Positions 1-6,011 of a DNA stretch of 8,249 bases are shown here, piece by piece. The first letter of the stretch is position 1; each line of letters starts with the position of its first letter. The position numbers and the translations under genes are program-made. The notes below the pieces were generated by a model. It was not told where the DNA came from and searched no databases. It saw only the letters and a program-made list of their open reading frames with translations. The stretch spans positions 1-8,249 of the forward strand of contig JANLTU010000211.1 of NCBI GenBank assembly GCA_031363085.1, written 5' to 3'. The stretch is from UBA6921 sp031363085 (GTDB lineage Bacteria > Pseudomonadota > Gammaproteobacteria > SG8-11).

Positions 1-2
1 GT

Positions 3-50
3 TTAGCAACCCAGCCTACAGCGGCGCGCGACCATGAGGATTCCGTGTGA
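3..50 (+). CDS. 3' end of an upstream gene, possibly agmatine deiminase (partial)
   Basis: The frame beginning at base 3 is open from the left edge and reads LATQPTAARDHEDSV before a TGA at 48-50. That stop shares the four bases GTGA with the GTG start of aguB, the classic arrangement of translationally coupled genes. The first two bases of the window fit a Cys codon (TGT), giving a tail like CLATQP, which loosely resembles the HCxTQQ(x)P end of agmatine deiminases (AguA). AguA supplies the N-carbamoylputrescine used by the next gene and is often its neighbour. A second frame ends at 35-37 and cannot be excluded. The identity is inference from 15 residues and context. Confidence 0.4.
   Translation, partial: LATQPTAARDHEDSV
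36..40 (+). promoter_or_regulatory. Ribosome binding site for aguB
   Basis: GAGGA lies six bases before the GTG at 47. It supports the GTG as the real start of aguB and not a later ATG. The site lies inside the end of the upstream reading frame, as expected for coupled genes. Confidence 0.55.
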
Positions 51-934
51 CCCATACTTTAACTGTGGCGTGTATTCAACACGCCTGCACTAACGAGCGC
101 GATGCCAACCTCGCTGCCAGTATCGCCGGTATCCGTGCGGCGGCGCGTGGCGGCGCGCGCTTGGTGCTGCTGCAAGAGCTGCACACCGGCGTGTATTTTT
201 GTCAGCGCGAAGACACTGCGAACTTTGACCGTGCCGAGTCAATTCCCGGCCCCTCAACGGAGTACTTGGGCGCGCTTGCCAAGGAGCTTGGTATTGTCAT
301 TGTCGCGTCGTTGTTCGAACGCCGCGCCGCCGGCCTGTATCACAACACCGCCGTGGTGCTGGAGCACGACGGCAGCATTGCCGGCACGTATCGCAAAATG
401 CATATACCCGACGACCCGGGTTTCCACGAAAAATTTTATTTCACGCCCGGCGACCTGGGCTTCACGCCGATCACCACTTCGGTCGGGCGCCTGGGCGTGC
501 TGGTGTGCTGGGACCAGTGGTATCCGGAAGCCGCGCGTCTGATGGCGCTTGCCGGTGCCGACCTGTTGCTCTACCCCACCGCCATCGGCTGGGACCCACG
601 CGACACACCCGCCGAGCAAGCACGCCAGCGCGACGCGTGGATCACCATTCAACGCGCGCACGCAATTGCCAACGGCGTGCCGGTCGTGGTGTGCAACCGC
701 ACCGGGTTGGAAACCGATCCATCCAAGCAAACCGGCGGAATACATTTCTGGGGCAGTAGTTTTATCGCCGGCCCACAAGGTGAAATGCTTGCGGAAGCGC
801 CCCGCGATACCGCCAGCGTGCTGACCTGCGCCGTCAATTTGGGACGCAGCGAAAGCGTGCGCCGCATCTGGCCGTTTCTACGCGACCGGCGCATCGATGC
901 ATATCAAGACCTGCTACGTCGCTTCCGTGACTGA
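47..934 (+). CDS. aguB: N-carbamoylputrescine amidase
   Basis: This 295-residue protein is a nitrilase-superfamily (C-N hydrolase) enzyme. It would hydrolyse N-carbamoylputrescine to putrescine, CO2 and ammonia in the cytoplasm, the last step of the agmatine route to polyamines. The catalytic triad is visible: Glu44 in LLQELH, Lys117 in YRKMHIPDDP, and Cys154 in LVCWDQWYPEAAR. The HIPDDPGFHEKFYFTPGD and CWDQWYPE blocks are characteristic of the AguB branch and separate it from omega-amidases and beta-ureidopropionases. The length is typical for the family and no residue looks damaged. The GTG start is chosen because MTHTLTVACIQ begins the first beta-strand and a good ribosome binding site precedes it. 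It overlaps the upstream stop by four bases and ends three bases before the next gene, so it sits inside an operon. The enzyme call is strong; the in vivo substrate is inferred from subfamily resemblance. Confidence 0.93.
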   Translation: MTHTLTVACIQHACTNERDANLAASIAGIRAAARGGARLVLLQELHTGVYFCQREDTANFDRAESIPGPSTEYLGALAKELGIVIVASLFERRAAGLYHNTAVVLEHDGSIAGTYRKMHIPDDPGFHEKFYFTPGDLGFTPITTSVGRLGVLVCWDQWYPEAARLMALAGADLLLYPTAIGWDPRDTPAEQARQRDAWITIQRAHAIANGVPVVVCNRTGLETDPSKQTGGIHFWGSSFIAGPQGEMLAEAPRDTASVLTCAVNLGRSESVRRIWPFLRDRRIDAYQDLLRRFRD

Positions 935-937
935 GCC

Positions 938-2065
938 GTGATCGTCATCCTCGAACCCAATATCGACAAAAGCGGCGAGCCGTATCGGCGCCTGTGCGCG
1001 CATCTGGCGGCGCTGCCTAACATTCAAGTGCGCACGCACGAAGAACACGGCGCGCAACAAACCCTCACCGAGCTGTATTTAGTCGGCGACACCGCCGCGT
1101 TGACACTCGACAACATCGCCGCGCTGCCGGGAGTCGACCGCGTGGTGCGCGTGTCGCGTGAATATCGCATTTTGGGCCGCCATAAGGACGACCACCGCCC
1201 CACCGCGTTCGATTACAACGGTGTGCGTTTTGGCCAAGACACACTACAGGTGTTCGCGGGCTTGTGTGCGGTCGACACGCGCGCGCACGTCGAGGCAATG
1301 TTGCACGCGCTGCGCGACCACGGCCAAGTGTGCACGCGCATGGGCGCCTACAAACCGCGCACCAGTCCCTATGCGTTTCAGGGCCACGGCAAAAATTGTC
1401 TGCCGTATGTGTTCGAACTGGCCGGAAACTACGGCATCAAAGTCATCGCGATGGAGATCACGCACGAGTCACATCTGCATGAAATTCATGAAGCCCTGCA
1501 GCGCGCCGGCAACCCCACCGGCGTGATGCTGCAAATCGGCACGCGCAACACGCAAAATTTCGAGCTGCTCAAAATCGTTGGTCGACAGCGCGACTACCCG
1601 GTGCTGTTGAAGCGCGGCTTTGGCATCACGCTGGAGGAATCGCTCAACGCGGCGGAATATCTGGCCTCGGAAGGCAACAGCAAGGTGGTGTTCGGCTTGC
1701 GCGGCATGAAAAGCCATTTCGGCGATCCGCACCGAAATATGGTCGACTTCAGCCACGTCCCGGTCGTCAAGCGCCTCACGCGCATGCCGGTGTGCATCGA
1801 TCCGTCCCACTCGGTGGGCACGCGCGCGGTGGCCCCCGACGGTCTGCTCGACGTTTTTCATGCCACGGCGCAGGGAATTATCGCCGGTGCCAATATAGTG
1901 CTGGTGGATTTTCACCCGGCACCCAACGCCGCCTTGGTCGACGGCCCGCAAGCGCTACTGCTTGGCGAGTTAGGGTATTTCCTGGACGACGTGCGCATCG
2001 CGCGCAACGCTTACGAGCAGCGCTGCGCGCGCCTCGCGACGACAACGCTTGCGCATGGATACTAA
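938..2065 (+). CDS. DAHP synthase family protein (type I-beta-like), divergent
   Basis: This 375-residue protein has the layout of a 3-deoxy-7-phosphoheptulonate synthase: a ferredoxin-like N-terminal domain (about 1-90) and a TIM barrel (about 95-365). DAHP synthases condense phosphoenolpyruvate with erythrose 4-phosphate at the entry to the shikimate pathway. Recognisable blocks are GAYKPRTSPYAFQGHG (136-151), QIGTRNTQNFELL (199-211), VLLKRG (222-227), CIDPSHSVG (286-294) and VDGPQ (334-338). Candidate metal ligands are Cys110, His291 and Asp335. Several near-invariant positions differ from the family as I know it: AGPC is AGLC (107-110), the following SVE is AVD, CERG is GLRG (253-256), and the metal-ligand Glu of VEVHP is Asp324 in VDFHP. 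The start is a GTG three bases after the aguB stop with no clear ribosome binding site, implying coupling to aguB. Family membership is secure; that it makes DAHP is not. It may be a paralogue using another aldose phosphate. Confidence 0.8.
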   Translation: MIVILEPNIDKSGEPYRRLCAHLAALPNIQVRTHEEHGAQQTLTELYLVGDTAALTLDNIAALPGVDRVVRVSREYRILGRHKDDHRPTAFDYNGVRFGQDTLQVFAGLCAVDTRAHVEAMLHALRDHGQVCTRMGAYKPRTSPYAFQGHGKNCLPYVFELAGNYGIKVIAMEITHESHLHEIHEALQRAGNPTGVMLQIGTRNTQNFELLKIVGRQRDYPVLLKRGFGITLEESLNAAEYLASEGNSKVVFGLRGMKSHFGDPHRNMVDFSHVPVVKRLTRMPVCIDPSHSVGTRAVAPDGLLDVFHATAQGIIAGANIVLVDFHPAPNAALVDGPQALLLGELGYFLDDVRIARNAYEQRCARLATTTLAHGY

Positions 2066-2074
2066 GCGTCTCAA

Positions 2075-2115
2075 GTGGCATACTGCACGCCACGCGGGCA
2101 GCGCGATACTTTTTC
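2075..2115 (+). terminator. Weak hairpin plus T-run after the DAHP-synthase-like gene
   Basis: GTGGC (2075-2079) pairs with GCCAC (2089-2093) across a nine-base loop. A short T-run follows at 2110-2115, about 16 bases past the stem. The spacing is too long for a good intrinsic terminator, so read-through into the next gene is likely. Confidence 0.15.
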
Positions 2116-2133
2116 AATTTTACGGAGATCGCT

Positions 2134-2325
2134 ATGGTAAAGAACGTCAACAGCATCGACCAAGTGGTGCGCATCGTCGTAGGATTAGTGCTGATCGGCT
2201 TGGTCTTCGTGGGGCCGAAAACGCCGTGGGGATGGGTGGGGCTGATTCTGGTGGCCACCGGTGGCATAAATTTCTGCCCGCTTTATCACCTGCTCGGTTT
2301 AAGCACGGTTAAAAAATCAGCGTAA
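2134..2325 (+). CDS. DUF2892 (YgaP-type) small inner-membrane protein
   Basis: This 63-residue protein matches the DUF2892 pattern, also found as the membrane tail of YgaP-type proteins: an N-terminal NVNSIDQVVRIVVG, two hydrophobic helices (about 12-27 and 33-45), then GGINFCPLYHLLGLST. The family's role is not well defined; some members are fused to or sit near rhodaneses. The frame stays open far upstream into the previous gene, but the ATG at 2134 is the right start: MVKNVNSIDQ aligns with the usual family N-terminus and CGGAG (2123-2127) precedes it at a normal distance. It lies 68 bases after the DAHP-synthase-like gene on the same strand. Cys48 in FCPLY is the conserved family cysteine. 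The family call is confident; no specific function can be given. Confidence 0.85.
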   Translation: MVKNVNSIDQVVRIVVGLVLIGLVFVGPKTPWGWVGLILVATGGINFCPLYHLLGLSTVKKSA

Positions 2326-2354
2326 TTATTTCTCGGTCGGAGGTAGCGAATATT

Positions 2355-2382
2355 TTGACTGCCCCGACGTGGGCTGTAAAAC
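2355..2382 (+). promoter_or_regulatory. Candidate sigma70-type promoter for the J-domain gene
   Basis: TTGACT (2355-2360) and TAAAAC (2377-2382) are separated by 16 bases. The -35 box is close to consensus and the -10 box is moderate. Transcription would start near 2389, shortly before the GTG at 2407. It is the best promoter-like pair in this 81-base gap, but such pairs arise by chance. Confidence 0.3.
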
Positions 2383-2406
2383 GACCATGAATATTATCAA
2401 CCTGTC

Positions 2407-2967
2407 GTGAATACTTTTGTACTGCTCACCATTGCCGCCTCGCTCGTACTCCTTATTGTCGAGGGAGCGTTTTTGGCACGTCTGCCGGCGGAAAAAATTC
2501 ATGCCCTGCTCAGACGCAGCATTCTGGTAGCCAGTGGATTAGTGCTCTTCTTCCTGGTGTTTCTGGGCACGTGGCACTGGATGTTTTTGCCGGTCGCCGC
2601 CGTGCTGCCGTTTATTGACCGCATCTACGCGAAACTACGTGTCGAGTTTCAACGACTGAATTTCTCCGCTCTCTGGGACAACATAAAACAACAATTCAAG
2701 TCGTACCAGCGGGCACGCGTTGCGGCCCAATCCGCCCGCGCCAAAGCACGTACCCACCAGCAACAAAATCATACCGCTGCCCGTCACGTCGATATGACGC
2801 GTGAACAGGCGCTGAGTATTCTCGGCCTAAGCCGTGGCGCCGGACCCAGCGAAATTAAAGATGCTCACCGACGCCTGATGCGCGTCATGCATCCAGACCG
2901 CGGCGGCAACAGCGAACAGGCCGCCCAAGTCAATCGCGCCAAAGATGTGCTGATCGGCAATAATTAA
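2407..2967 (+). CDS. Membrane-anchored J-domain protein (Tim14/Pam18-like layout)
   Basis: This 186-residue protein has hydrophobic segments at about 3-25 and 37-70, a basic and Gln/Ala-rich linker (about 75-127), and a C-terminal J domain (about 129-184). The J domain carries the HPD motif at 162-164 (RVMHPDRGGNS), which stimulates the Hsp70/DnaK ATPase in this family. The blocks TREQALSILGLSRGA, EIKDAHRRLM and VNRAKDVL match the Tim14/Pam18 and bacterial DnaJ-like membrane group; there is no zinc-finger or substrate-binding domain, so it is not DnaJ itself. It probably recruits DnaK to the inner membrane. GTG at 2407 is the only usable start before the first helix, since the frame has a stop at 2377-2379; no good ribosome binding site is visible. 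A seven-codon ATG frame at 2387 ends in a TGA overlapping this GTG. The partner chaperone and client are unknown. Confidence 0.85.
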   Translation: MNTFVLLTIAASLVLLIVEGAFLARLPAEKIHALLRRSILVASGLVLFFLVFLGTWHWMFLPVAAVLPFIDRIYAKLRVEFQRLNFSALWDNIKQQFKSYQRARVAAQSARAKARTHQQQNHTAARHVDMTREQALSILGLSRGAGPSEIKDAHRRLMRVMHPDRGGNSEQAAQVNRAKDVLIGNN

Positions 2968-3005
2968 CGCTCTTTCCCGCCAACTTATTTTCACACCCGC
3001 TAAAG

Positions 3006-3046
3006 AAGAAGGCGCGTTACCTTTTATGGTACGCGCCTTCTTTCTT
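3006..3046 (+). terminator. Strong, probably bidirectional intrinsic terminator
   Basis: The arm 3006-3021 pairs with 3028-3042 over 15 base pairs with one bulged T (3017) and a six-base loop TTTTAT. The right arm runs into TTTCTT, and on the other strand the stem is followed by TTCTTCTTT. It lies between the ends of two convergent genes, the J-domain gene and the RAYT gene, and can serve both. Confidence 0.8.
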
Positions 3047-3071
3047 GGCACTCACGTTAAAAACTTAAAGC

Positions 3072-4019
3072 TTAAGCCTTAAACAATTGCGCCTTCAAAC
3101 GATCCACCTTCCGTTGCAGCGGCTCGTCGGTTTCCAGCTTCTTCTTCAGGCGCGCGGCAGCGACTGAAACGCTTGAGTAGTGACCGACTTGCAGCGACTT
3201 TGCAATCGCCAACAAGCTGTAGCCACCGGGGCTGCGCGCCAACGCCATCGCCACCTGACGTGGCAGGTTACCCTGGCTACGGCCACGGAAGCTGAGTTGC
3301 AAATGGTCAGGCTTGACTTTAAATGCTTCCGCAACCTGCTTGTAAATCTCAGGCAAGGCGGGCACGTTACCGACCTGTTTACCACCCTTCTTAGGCGTGC
3401 TTTTAACACTTGCTTTCGCAGTCTTGCGAAACGCGGTATCGCCGCGCACCGCTTCGATGTGTTTGCGTGCATAAAAGTGCTGCGTCTCGTCATCGACACC
3501 TTGCGCAAGAAACTTGGCATAGGTCGAGCCGTTCACTTTCGCCAGTGACTTGGTGTTCAACCACGACGGCGCCTTGATTCCACCCACTTGCGCGCGGCAA
3601 CTGGACCATTGGTATTGATCGGGACGCGCGGCTTGCTCGGTGGCGACCGGCACGTTGTGAATATAACGTGCTGTTGCACCCAGAAAATTGGCCTCGTCGA
3701 TCAATACGGCTTTATAGCGGCCGCGGAATAACTGGCCCTTGCCACCAAAACGCTTGTTGCAACGTTGCGTGAACACGCCATTGAGCTGACGCATCGTGCG
3801 GCTCAAATTGGCGCGTGGCGTCCGGATCAACAAATGGTATTGATCTGGCACTACGCAATATCCATGAATCTCCACGCCGTAGGTTTCCGCTGTCTGCTGC
3901 ACGACTTCGATGAACAGGTCGCGATGTTCCTCGGTCTTAAAGACCGGGCGACGACGCGCGGTCATGCTGAATACGTGATACCACGCTCCGGGATATTCGA
4001 TACGTAAGGGTCTAGGCAT
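3072..4019 (-). CDS. REP-associated tyrosine transposase (RAYT, Y1 family) with DnaA domain IV-like C-terminus
   Basis: This intact 315-residue protein begins MPRPLRIEYPGAWYHV, the signature N-terminus of IS200/IS605-like Y1 transposases of the RAYT group. These single-strand nucleases cleave at REP hairpins using an HUH metal site and one tyrosine. Matching blocks are GYCVVPDQYHLLIRTP (53-68), GQLFRGRYKAVLID (95-108), ARYIHNVPV (117-125) with the probable nucleophile Tyr119, and QYQWSS (135-140). The usual NHxHLL metal motif reads DQYHLL: the first His is Gln60 (codon CAA), only His62 remains, and the common RGN after YHV is also absent. Residues about 222-312 resemble the DNA-binding domain IV of DnaA (RQVAMALAR, AIAKSLQVGHYSSVSVAAARLKKKL). 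GAGGAAG precedes the ATG. No REP elements are obvious nearby. It may be a domesticated or inactive nuclease that still binds DNA. Confidence 0.88.
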   Translation of the reverse strand: MPRPLRIEYPGAWYHVFSMTARRRPVFKTEEHRDLFIEVVQQTAETYGVEIHGYCVVPDQYHLLIRTPRANLSRTMRQLNGVFTQRCNKRFGGKGQLFRGRYKAVLIDEANFLGATARYIHNVPVATEQAARPDQYQWSSCRAQVGGIKAPSWLNTKSLAKVNGSTYAKFLAQGVDDETQHFYARKHIEAVRGDTAFRKTAKASVKSTPKKGGKQVGNVPALPEIYKQVAEAFKVKPDHLQLSFRGRSQGNLPRQVAMALARSPGGYSLLAIAKSLQVGHYSSVSVAAARLKKKLETDEPLQRKVDRLKAQLFKA

Positions 4020-4023
4020 GCTA

Positions 4024-4030
4024 CTTCCTC
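4024..4030 (-). promoter_or_regulatory. Ribosome binding site for the RAYT gene
   Basis: Read on the - strand, GAGGAAG lies four bases before the GC/ATG boundary at 4019. It is strong and fixes the ATG as the start. Confidence 0.6.
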
Positions 4031-4055
4031 TGTTGGCAGGACTTCTGGAAACGTG

Positions 4056-4085
4056 ATTCTAAAACTATGCGGCGGTGAAACACAA
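4056..4085 (-). promoter_or_regulatory. Weak candidate promoter for the RAYT gene
   Basis: On the - strand TTGTGT (4085-4080) and TAGAAT (4061-4056) are 18 bases apart. The -10 box is near consensus and the -35 box is poor. The surrounding 4020-4241 gap is clearly more AT-rich than the genes and holds no convincing reading frame. Confidence 0.2.
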
Positions 4086-4228
4086 ACGCAAATAAGCGGT
4101 TTTACCTTCATAGTCGATGATTTTAATCAGGCGTTAGGAAAACACAAAATTTCTCGAAACCGCTGGTTGTTGACAAAAATTTGCATTCTCGACATTGCGG
4201 CTAAAAAAACACCGTTCACGCGCTCCGA

Positions 4229-4247
4229 GCTTAATCTTGATTTAAGC
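4229..4247. repeat. Inverted repeat GCTTAA-N7-TTAAGC at the end of the DUF486 gene
   Basis: GCTTAA (4229-4234) and TTAAGC (4242-4247) form a perfect six-base inverted repeat with a seven-base loop. The right arm covers the DUF486 stop codon. On the - strand a run of seven T follows about 20 bases downstream, so a terminator role is possible but unconvincing. Confidence 0.35.
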
Positions 4248-4583
4248 GCGAAAAATAAAATACACCGCGCCCAGCAGACAAAGACCCGCCCAAAGATAAT
4301 CAAGTTTGAGCGGTTGATGCATGTAAAACAGCGCGAACGGCACGAACACCGACAGCGTGATGACCTCCTGCAAAATCTTCAACTGCGCCAAGTTCATTTC
4401 GGTGTAGCCGATGCGGTTGGCCGGCACTTGCAGCAGATATTCAAACAGTGCAATGCCCCAGCTCGCGAGCGCGGCGATGTACCACGCCTGCCCGCTAAGA
4501 TTTTTTAGGTGCGCGTACCAAGCGAACGTCATGAACACGTTGGAGCACAGCAACAACAGCGTGGTTTGCAAAATCACCGACAT
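4242..4583 (-). CDS. DUF486 (DMT-superfamily) small membrane protein
   Basis: This 113-residue protein matches the DUF486 family almost end to end: LLLLCSNVFMTFAWYAHLKN (9-28), then ALASWGIALFEYLLQVPANRIGYTEMNLAQLKILQEVITLSVF (37-79), and a C-terminal LGAVYFIFRA. It has four hydrophobic segments, roughly 3-20, 33-51, 72-88 and 95-112, the size and topology of small drug/metabolite transporter relatives. No transport substrate is established for DUF486 as far as I know. The ATG at 4583 gives the usual family start (M-x-x-x-LQT) and is preceded on the - strand by CAAGGA. It lies 158 bases downstream of the cNMP/rhodanese gene and 222 bases upstream of RAYT, all on one strand, with no sign of tight coupling. 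A + strand frame overlaps it but has no recognisable content. Family call strong, function unknown. Confidence 0.88.
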   Translation of the reverse strand: MSVILQTTLLLLCSNVFMTFAWYAHLKNLSGQAWYIAALASWGIALFEYLLQVPANRIGYTEMNLAQLKILQEVITLSVFVPFALFYMHQPLKLDYLWAGLCLLGAVYFIFRA

Positions 4584-4741
4584 TGGAAATCCTTGTTAGG
4601 GCCTGTGCCTGATCGGCAAAGCGCGCAGACTACCCAAACCGGTCAGTTGATCCAAGATGAATAAAATGAAGTTGCTGGTCACGAACACTAAAATAGAGCG
4701 TGCGGTAACACGTCGCCATCACAACAACGGGAACAGCGATG

Positions 4742-5857
4742 CTATGCGGCGGAGGCGGTCGCGTTGCGTGCAGTCAAACCGCCTTCCAACAGGAAGACAT
4801 CGAAACCGCGCTCACTCATTAAAAACGCTGCGGACGAGCTGCGCGCGCCCGAGTCGCAGTAGATGACATATTTCTTGACCGGGTCGAGGCTGGTCATTTT
4901 TAAACGCAAAATATACAAAGGTAGGTTAAGGCTGCCGGGAATATTTTCGTTTTGATGCTCGCTCTCCAGGCGCACATCCAGCCACGCCGCGCCGTCGTTG
5001 ACCATCGCCTGCGCTTGACTGAAATTTACCGTTTTGAGTACCGGCGTTTTCAGCAATTTTTCAAAATCCACCCGCGACAAACGCATCAATGAACCGTCGG
5101 TCAACATCGTGACCGTGGCATTGCGTACCGAATCACCCAGCAGCGCTTCTTCTCCGAAACTGTCGCCGGAACGAAGTTCGGTCAGCTTGATTTCAACGCC
5201 GGTCTCCGGCACCTTGCGCGTCACCTTGCAGCGCCCGCGACTGATAATGTAGTAGTAGTCGCCCGCATCACCCTGCTTCACCACCACGTCGCGCGCCTGC
5301 ACACTCACCGGTTGCAGACGCATGAACATCGCTTGAATGTTGGCTGGCGGCACGCGATAAAAACTCTTGGTTTGCAGGATGCGCGTCATCCAGTCATCGT
5401 CCTGGGCCTCCGCATGCGCATCCTCAGCTTGGTTCTCGTCTTCATCCGTTTGCACTTCGATGCCATCTTCGGGCTCGTCGCTCATGTAGCCGCTCGACTG
5501 ATCCCAGGTCAACATGGTCGCCAATTCATCCTCGTCCACGATGGCAACCGTAGCCGCGCTCTTCGCCACCGCCGTGACTTGACGCGGCTGGCTGTGCCCA
5601 AAGGCATGATGTTTAGCGCTACCTTCGGCACGCAGCAGCTTGGAAGCCTGTCCGGGCGCATCCAATTGCAGCTCGCCCGACAACAAGTAATACCGCAGAC
5701 TGTCGCACTGCCCCGCCTTGAATAAAATTTCCCCGGTATGCAGTGAAGCTACGAAGGTTTTGCCCGCCAGCACGCCCAGATTTTCGTCGGACAATGCTCC
5801 ACACGGCACCAAGGTTTTCAAGGTTGTCTTGTCGATTAACCTCTTTTCTATCGCCAT
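4742..5857 (-). CDS. Two cyclic-nucleotide-binding-type domains fused to a rhodanese
   Basis: This 371-residue protein has no signal peptide and is probably cytoplasmic. Residues about 20-115 form a first cNMP-binding-type domain (GEILFKAGQCDSLRYYLLSG, 42-61) lacking a recognisable phosphate-binding cassette. A very acidic linker spans about 126-155. A second cNMP domain (about 165-272) keeps the cassette GDSFGEEALLGDSVRNATV (231-249), with Glu and Arg245 where ligand contacts are expected. A rhodanese domain (about 278-362) carries LDVR, HIPGS-like NIPGSLNLP and the active-site loop CDSGARSS with Cys334. Rhodaneses move sulfane sulfur, and cNMP domains sense cAMP or cGMP, so a nucleotide-gated persulfide enzyme is plausible. 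There is no helix-turn-helix, so it is not a CRP-type regulator. The ATG at 5857 follows GAAGGGG on the - strand. The ligand and sulfur acceptor are unknown. Confidence 0.85.
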   Translation of the reverse strand: MAIEKRLIDKTTLKTLVPCGALSDENLGVLAGKTFVASLHTGEILFKAGQCDSLRYYLLSGELQLDAPGQASKLLRAEGSAKHHAFGHSQPRQVTAVAKSAATVAIVDEDELATMLTWDQSSGYMSDEPEDGIEVQTDEDENQAEDAHAEAQDDDWMTRILQTKSFYRVPPANIQAMFMRLQPVSVQARDVVVKQGDAGDYYYIISRGRCKVTRKVPETGVEIKLTELRSGDSFGEEALLGDSVRNATVTMLTDGSLMRLSRVDFEKLLKTPVLKTVNFSQAQAMVNDGAAWLDVRLESEHQNENIPGSLNLPLYILRLKMTSLDPVKKYVIYCDSGARSSSAAFLMSERGFDVFLLEGGLTARNATASAA

Positions 5858-6011
5858 GTTGTTCGCCCCTTCAGCACCCGTTTAAAAATGTACGACCGCA
5901 ACCCACGCGGGATAATTCATCGCCCTACTGTAGCGGCAAACCGTTTAAATTCTTCAGAAGCGGGCCTTTCCCGGACTACCATCCGCGCCATCCATTGACT
6001 ACAGTTACTCT
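5858..6011. promoter_or_regulatory. Divergent intergenic region between the rhodanese and pgm genes
   Basis: These 154 bases must hold promoters for both flanking genes, which are transcribed away from each other. I see a direct repeat CCGTTTAAA at 5878-5886 and 5941-5949, 63 bases apart, and a GATAAT at 5911-5916 that could be a + strand -10 box without a matching -35. CGGG (5961-5964) and CCCG (5970-5973) form a small hairpin. No clear promoter pair stands out on either strand. Confidence 0.35.

Noticed and set aside
1792..2133. A longer version of the DUF2892 gene starting inside the DAHP-synthase-like gene
   Set aside because: The added residues are Arg/Ala-rich out-of-frame sequence; the family N-terminus begins at the ATG at 2134, which has its own ribosome binding site.
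4170..4198. A perfect TTGACA on the + strand at 4170-4175
   Set aside because: There is no matching -10 box at normal spacing (CATTGC at 17 bases) and no + strand gene downstream.
4053..4508. A 151-codon + strand frame
   Set aside because: It overlaps the well-matched DUF486 gene on the opposite strand, and its product resembles no family and has low-complexity Arg/Gln/His content typical of antisense frames.
4584..4741. Possible small RNA or tRNA between the rhodanese and DUF486 genes
   Set aside because: No cloverleaf arms, no strong hairpin with a T-run and no clear promoter pair could be found.
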